Positions 58,401 through 64,000 of a DNA stretch of 64,000 bases are shown here, one piece after another (position 1 is the first letter of the stretch; every line of letters starts with the position of its first letter). The stretch comes from Branchiostoma floridae (taxonomy: Eukaryota; Chordata; Leptocardii; Amphioxiformes; Branchiostomatidae). The notes beneath the pieces were generated by a model, which was not told where the DNA came from, ran no database searches, and was given only the letters and a program-made list of their open reading frames with translations. Location of the stretch: contig NC_049980.1 of assembly GCF_000003815.2 (NCBI RefSeq), positions 14,240,405 through 14,304,404 on the forward strand. Direction: 5' to 3'. A program made the translations under genes and the position numbers.

Positions 58401-61400
58401 AACTTGCAAGGGAATGAACGTAAAAACATAGTCAAGGAAGCCACGTTCAAAATCCTATAATTGAAAAACATGCATCAATTCATCTCAAGTCAGTTCCTAG
58501 ACTCATTTTCAGTTTATGTAATTTGCAGAATATGGAACTTTATCTTAAAATAGCTTGTTAACTATCCAAAACAGGCACAAAAAAATTCAAACTGGCAACA
58601 GTAACATATTTCCATTTTAAGGTGAAAAGGACATCATTATGAATGAAGACTTTACCAGACCATCATGTAGAAGAATAAGGACTTGGCCAAATTTTCACAG
58701 AATGGAGCTGTCTACATGTACTTAGTGATAGAAATATCAGTCTTCCAAAAATTTGGATAAGTCCCAATTTTTGCAAGTGTTGGTCTTGTTAAGGTCAGTC
58801 TTCCTTTACAATGTTATTTACCAACACGGATGAAGTTTCATGTTAGGAAAAGGATATCATGTATGAAGAGACACTGCTCCCCTTTGGCACAGTAGCCCTG
58901 CAGGTAGAACTTGCACATCTCTTGCTTTTTGTAAGGTTGGGCATCATGGCTGAAGGTACAATCTTGTCCCTTGGCAAATACAACAGTAAATAGAGTTAGT
59001 TCATACAAATGTTGACTATCATAGTGTAGTTTCTGCATGAGCCAAATGCATTGGTTAAAATGATTTACCATCCTCAAAATAATAACGCTGTCAAACTATC
59101 AATACTGGTATCAATTATTGCTTATTCTTAAAGGAGAATAACTGCCAGTAAATTTTGTACTGTAAATGCAGAAATATTTGCAGTGGTTTTAAGTTCGAGT
59201 GTTTTGCGGTGGATGCTTCACTGCGAACTCAAAACGACCGTGAACATTTTTCTATTACACTTTTTACAGCATGTGACAGTATATGGCACTTACAGTGGTA
59301 GCTGATCAGATATGCATTATTGCACAGTTGTCTTTAAAAATTAAGCAATATATGTGTGCTTAACCTTAATTTTGATGCCCAGTACAATCAGCTTATGTAC
59401 ATTGATCTTTCCATGAGATAAACTCGAGGACCCGTGACATGGTATGGCCATGATAACCCAAGTCTTCCTTACCTTGGCACATCTTCCCTCCATCCAGAAT
59501 TTGCAAAGCACTCTGGGTCTTCCCCTGCCCCGCATCTTCATTGGTGGCCCTGCCAAGGTGCCACGCCCTCTGTTGCCCCGCCCCCTGCCTGGGCCACCAT
59601 GCGCACCACGCCCACCTCTGTGATGGCCGGCAAAACTTTCCTGCAGGGCAAAGGTCAGTATCATACGCTGAGTCCTCCTTTACAAAGTTCTGAGCCTGTA
59701 GATGCCCTTTTCTTGGAAACTGTATTTGGAATCTTAAATGGATGAGACAGTGCAAAGTATTGACCTTCACAATTGATCAAAAAACAAGATTTTGGCCCAT
59801 TTCTTTAGGCCTGAAGGGACCCTAGCTGATATCAGAACCAAAATGGCACCATTGTTTTGAAAGTAGAATGTTGCATTGTGGCTCAGTGATCACTGTCTGG
59901 TAGAAAGGGGGCCTTTTATGAGATCAATGATAAAACAGGACATTGTTCCTTACCCCTTCATTAGCTGCTATGTTGATGTCCATGTCATCACCTTCCAGCA
60001 TGGACATCATACTGCCGCCCCTGCCATGGGGTGGACCTGCACCCCTCCCCCTGCCCCTCCCTCGCCCACGGCCTCTTCCACGGCCTCCCCTGGGGACAAA
60101 ACTGTCCTTCTGGGGTGATCGACCTACAACAAAGAAGATATCATCTCTAGCATGATCCATAAGTGTAAACACTTGCCACAATCCTGCAGAGAAATCAGAA
60201 TTTGAACAGCTTGTACCTTTAACATTGAAACACAGGAATAAATGTACATGTACAAAGTCATGCAGACCAATCATCCTAGGATTTGTGGACTGAGATTCAC
60301 CCAGGCACAAGGATTGATCTCAATTCACAAATCCTGGTATGAACTGTCCAGAATACAGATCAGAAGGGAGGTTACTCTATATCTTCAAAAATCTCCCTCA
60401 GGCGGCTTCTTATACCAGGATTTGCAAATCAGAATCATGCAATCCCCATCTTGATTTGCTAATCCTGATATTAACAGGGTCAGAGATTACACTACATATA
60501 TAAACATGCTCTCACAACTTCAGCTTTTAACAAACTAAAACTAGTCCTACCAAATCCCTCATAGTTGTCAAAGTAGTCCTCTTCATATGGGGAGTCGTAA
60601 GGATGTGACCCGGACCTCCTTCTCTTCCTGCTGGCACCACCTTGTCTCCCATAGCTGAACTCATCATAGTCACTGTAGTGGCTGTGGTCACTGTAGGAGG
60701 GACTGGAGCCATAGAAGCCTGGAGACCGAGATCTGGACCGCTGCAGAATACATTAAAAGTTAACATGATGGATACATATTTATAGGTAGTTTGAGGTCGT
60801 GATAGGTTTGTTCTCAACTAATCATAGGTGTCAATAGTTGATCATCATTAACTGATAATGTAACAAAACCACACTTTAAAGATGTTCAATAGCATCACAA
60901 AGCACTACATGTAAGCTTGAAAATACACGTATATCCACACTGTGAAGAAACTAACTAGCAACAGAAGCTTATGGGGCCATGTAGCAACTTACTGAACACC
61001 CCAAAGTAGATGTACAATTGACCCTGCCCCAACTCTTCTTATTAAAACTATTACCTGCTCCTTTTCAGTGGCTTTGAATTGGTGCTTTCTTTTCTTTGCT
61101 CTTCTTTTTTCCTTTTCTCGTTTCCTTTTCAACCTTTCTCTCTCCTTCCTCTTCTTCTTTTCGGCTCTCTCTGCTTTCTTTCTTTCTGCCCTCTCTTTCC
61201 GTGACTCCTTCTTTTGCCTCTTCTCAGGAGGAGGGGCTGCTTCCTGCGGCTCATCATCATCATCATCAATCTCTCCCTCCTCCAGTTCTCCCTCCTCCAG
61301 GTCCTCATCTTGAGCTTCCTGTGATCTTTCCTCACTTTGAACTGGGGACCTTGCCTTAGTTTCATCTTCTTCCATCTTTTCTTCTTCACTTTCTTCTGAA

Positions 61401-62431
61401 GACTCTTCCTCAGAACCCTCCTCGTGCGATTCCTCAAATTCATGATCTGTTCCTGGCTTGTTATCTTTATCCATTTCTTCTTCCCCCTGGTCTACATACT
61501 CCCCTTCATCATCACTAACATCTTCCACAGTTCCATGTTCCTTGTACGCATCATCAGTGTACTCTTGTCTTCCATGACTATTGGCCTTGTAGTGTTCTTC
61601 TGTGACTGTTTCATCAGGATTCAGTTCCACATTATCATCTTCATCATATTCACCATCATCCTGACCTATTTCTTCTTCAACTAATCTTCTTGAAGAATGA
61701 TGTCTATCATCATGTCCACTATGTGGGTCCTCTTCTTCATACTCACCCTCATTAACAACTATGTTTTGATCATCCTCAGAAAAACCTTGACCCTGTCCTT
61801 GAATCCTATATTGTGTCCCTCCCTCCTGTACCTCTTCTGAAGCAAGGGGCTTGGCTGCTTCCCTAAGAATGCTATCTACAATGTCCTCCCCACTGTCCAC
61901 AGTGTAATTACCAAACTGTCCGGCTATACCTCCATCAGCTGCAGTTTGTGAGAAGTCAATGAAGTCTTCCGGCTGAGCCTGAAAGTGGTCTTGACCAAAG
62001 TTAAGGGAGCTGGATACATCTTCAACTTTGCTACCCTGTATCTGGTTGTCACTTTGCAACAAGTCTGCATCAAATTCGCCATCCTCCATTCCTATTGGCT
62101 GAGCAAAGTCCTCCTGGCCTCCAATTGGCTGTACAACATGACCCTGGGGTAGTGACATCTCCTCTGCTAACCCATCACTGTCTCCCATGTGTGGTTGATG
62201 AAAGCCGCCTTCACCAAGTTCTCCATACTGTAGCTGTACATCCCCTTCGTACGAGTGTTTGGCACGATCAAGCATTTCACAACCTTCCCCATCAAAAGAC
62301 TGTCCAGTGTCCCCTGTGGAGGCTGCACTACTTTCTGTCTCTTCTCCTTCCTCCAGCTCCCCTTCTTCTCCTGATGACTCTTCATCACTCCCATGGTCTC
62401 CAAATGATGTCTTTTGGCATGCTTCTTGCAT
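52419..62431 (-). CDS. ZC3H4: ZC3H4/ZC3H6-type CCCH zinc-finger protein, at least 16 coding exons
   Basis: Exons in transcript order: 62438-61055 (first usable ATG 62431), 60740-60551, 60123-59954, 59640-59473, 58969-58858, 58419-58310, 57983-57724, 57428-57223, 56850-56803, 56426-56394, 56113-55954, 55576-55446, 55338-55204, 55025-54817, 54459-54300, 54082-52419. Phases agree, giving about 1,710 residues. Order: acidic Glu/Asp region and basic [19 protein letters not shown]; Gly/Arg repeats; three CCCH fingers (C-x8-C-x5-C-x3-H from [10 protein letters not shown], then [10 protein letters not shown] and [11 protein letters not shown]); GVGLLPTPN and [29 protein letters not shown]; many DPRL repeats; C-terminal [18 protein letters not shown]. 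These are the landmarks of human ZC3H4/ZC3H6. ZC3H4 is known to restrict non-productive nuclear transcription with WDR82. One intron is AT-AC. An upstream coding exon cannot be excluded because the first listed exon begins with an acceptor. Confidence 0.93.
58020..58265. repeat. second SINE-like family, copy 2
   Basis: It lies in the intron just before the exon 57983-57724. It shares GGATTGGCTCC, CTTCCAATACTGT and GGCCTCAAAAGGCTTTGGC with 9610-9710. The left part (AAGAGCTAGAGGTCACAGGTTCATTG) again looks tRNA-like. Confidence 0.55.
58420..58857 (-). other. U12-type AT-AC intron in the ZC3H4-type gene
   Basis: The minus-strand exon ends CAT-G and the intron opens ATATCCTTTT, the U12 donor consensus. 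It closes TTCCTTGACTATGTTTTTAC, where TTCCTTGAC matches the U12 branch-site consensus 12 or so bases before the terminal AC. Joining gives CAT-GGT-TCA-TTC, restoring the family sequence H-G-x-F-P-C between zinc fingers 2 and 3. No GT or AG near either end gives an in-frame product. Confidence 0.92.
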
Positions 62432-62438
62432 TTTCCTC

Positions 62439-64000
62439 CTGAAATTCAACAAGGCATAATGTCATTGTACTGGAACTATCATAGACCCCATATATTGCAA
62501 CTCCTAGCTGAGCCTCTACTTTACAAATTAATAATCTATAACACATATATGGTAATAAAGGACTTTGCATAGTCAAGAAGTGGTCCAGTGTATACATCGT
62601 CCTCTTTCAGATGGTACACACTTGGTTTTGATATGGGGACTAATTGCATTTTATGTTTTATAAATTGCTGGGCATTCCAATGTGATTTGGGGGCAATCTG
62701 GGGTTCCTGGTTTTGTGATAAATATAATTTTGTCAGCAATGCTTAGCAATGAATTCATGACAACACAAATAAGCTACATAGATATAAAGCAACCAATTAC
62801 CAACAATGCTTAATACTGAATTAGAGTGGGCCAGCTATGACAAAATTGCATTAAATTTGCTTGCTATATCTCGCAGAAGCAAGGCCCTCAATAAAAGCCT
62901 CTTTGTTCACAATAACCAGTGTTTTAAATGTAGCTTTTCTTTCCCTTGTTTCTGCTATGGGCTCATGTTAGCGTGGCAGAGCTCAAACACTGCGTGCATG
63001 TATATGTATAGTAACCAAAGTTGGTGCTATGCCTTGAACTTTTGGCAGTAGGCGCACCTAGACATTTGCGGTAAGGTGTCATACTTATCTAAGGTACTGC
63101 TGCACATTAGTATACAGTTTATTCTTGATATGTAACAGTCTAGAAACACAATAAAATGTACTACTTGTTTAGAATTTGGAGGCTACTGAATTTCAAGTTC
63201 AAGTTTAGAAGAAGGGCAGTAGGGTTTTTCTGCAAGTTGGAAATTACTTAATCTAATCTAAATGCTGTACATTTGGAAGACCTCGATGTAATGCTTCTAC
63301 AGTAAACATTCAGTAGTTCATGTCAATTGTGTTTCCAACTATTGTCAGACTCAAGAGAAGGGTAACATCAGAACAAAATCTAGACATATAGATCATTATC
63401 TGGGTGTCCTGATATCTAGTACAGGACAATATGACGTGTATTAATTTGGACAGGGGAATGTCTTCTTTTGATGGACTTGATTTTTGCTTTTATTTTTCAG
63501 GGGGTAAATGGCTTTTTTTTATTTGTTATAAATATGTTCTTGTGTTCATTTGTCTGCTGTTGGGGAAAAAATGTAACTTGTTCTTCATTTCATGTCAGTT
63601 ACTAAATAATATACATGTACAGTTCAGCAGAATGTCATTTTACCAATCTGATATCCACCTAAAAACCAGATTGAGCTATAATAATGATGATGATGATATA
63701 ATAATGCCAGAGTTCTGATTGGAACACCAGGGGCAATTGTCATTTTATGAAATGGACTGTTTTCGTGGAACACCATACCGGACAAATAGAATGCCCTATT
63801 CTATTCCTATTTCGAACAGCTAAAGAGCAGCCCCAATAGGACAGAAATAGCCAAAGAAAAATGCTATGCCTTTTTGTTGAAGACTACACCCACTTGTTGT
63901 TTTGTTCGGGAGAGCCACTGTATAGGCATTACATTGTTGGTGGGCAGAATGCATGTGTAAAGCAGGATATGTATAAGAGTCAGGACTCTGAACATGCAGA
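62439..64000. other. upstream intron or flank of the ZC3H4-type gene, no exon recognised
   Basis: The exon at 62438 is preceded by a convincing acceptor (TTGAATTTCAG), so at least one further 5' exon lies upstream, here or beyond the window. I could not pick it out. The stretch holds a (GAT/AAT)n microsatellite at about 63680-63705 and no recognisable gene on either strand. Confidence 0.4.

Overview
This is a window of an intron-rich invertebrate animal nuclear genome, most likely a lancelet (Branchiostoma). The clues are kilobase-scale genes with many short exons, a single ZC3H4/ZC3H6-type gene, unusual domain fusions, many short inverted-repeat elements (MITEs) and frequent TACATGTA-like words. 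The species call is inference. Exons were assembled by hand from splice signals, codon phase and family similarity; no transcript data were available.

Layout. 1-4212: a SINE-like repeat, a single-exon GNAT-type acetyltransferase gene on the minus strand, and a CCAAT/TATA cluster. 4213-16196: a complete 13-exon MAPK15 (ERK7/8) gene on the plus strand, with one GC-AG intron. 17391-31038: a nine-exon plus-strand gene encoding glutaredoxin-DEP-DUF547. Its 8.2-kb intron holds a second plus-strand gene, a DUSP14/18-like dual-specificity phosphatase, whose final coding segment is split by about 4.25 kb of tandem inverted-repeat elements. 31039-32956: MITEs.

32957-43250 (minus) is the most unusual locus. 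Twelve phase-compatible exons read as one secreted-then-membrane protein of about 700 residues: signal peptide, C-type lectin domain, Thr/Pro-rich stalk, Cys-loop (pentameric ligand-gated channel) extracellular domain, an eight-cysteine module where loop C should be, and four membrane helices. I know of no described channel with this architecture. If real, it would couple glycan or ligand recognition by a lectin head directly to an ion pore.

43251-51054 is repeat country: a MITE, two 99-bp direct repeats carrying CCAAT/TATA promoter signals 6.25 kb apart, and a 1.8-kb minisatellite whose units contain splice-site-like and hairpin sequences. 52419-62431 (minus) encodes a ZC3H4-type CCCH zinc-finger protein in at least 16 coding exons. 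One of its introns, inside the zinc-finger block, is a textbook U12-type AT-AC intron. The 5' end of that gene may lie in an exon I could not find, possibly beyond the window.
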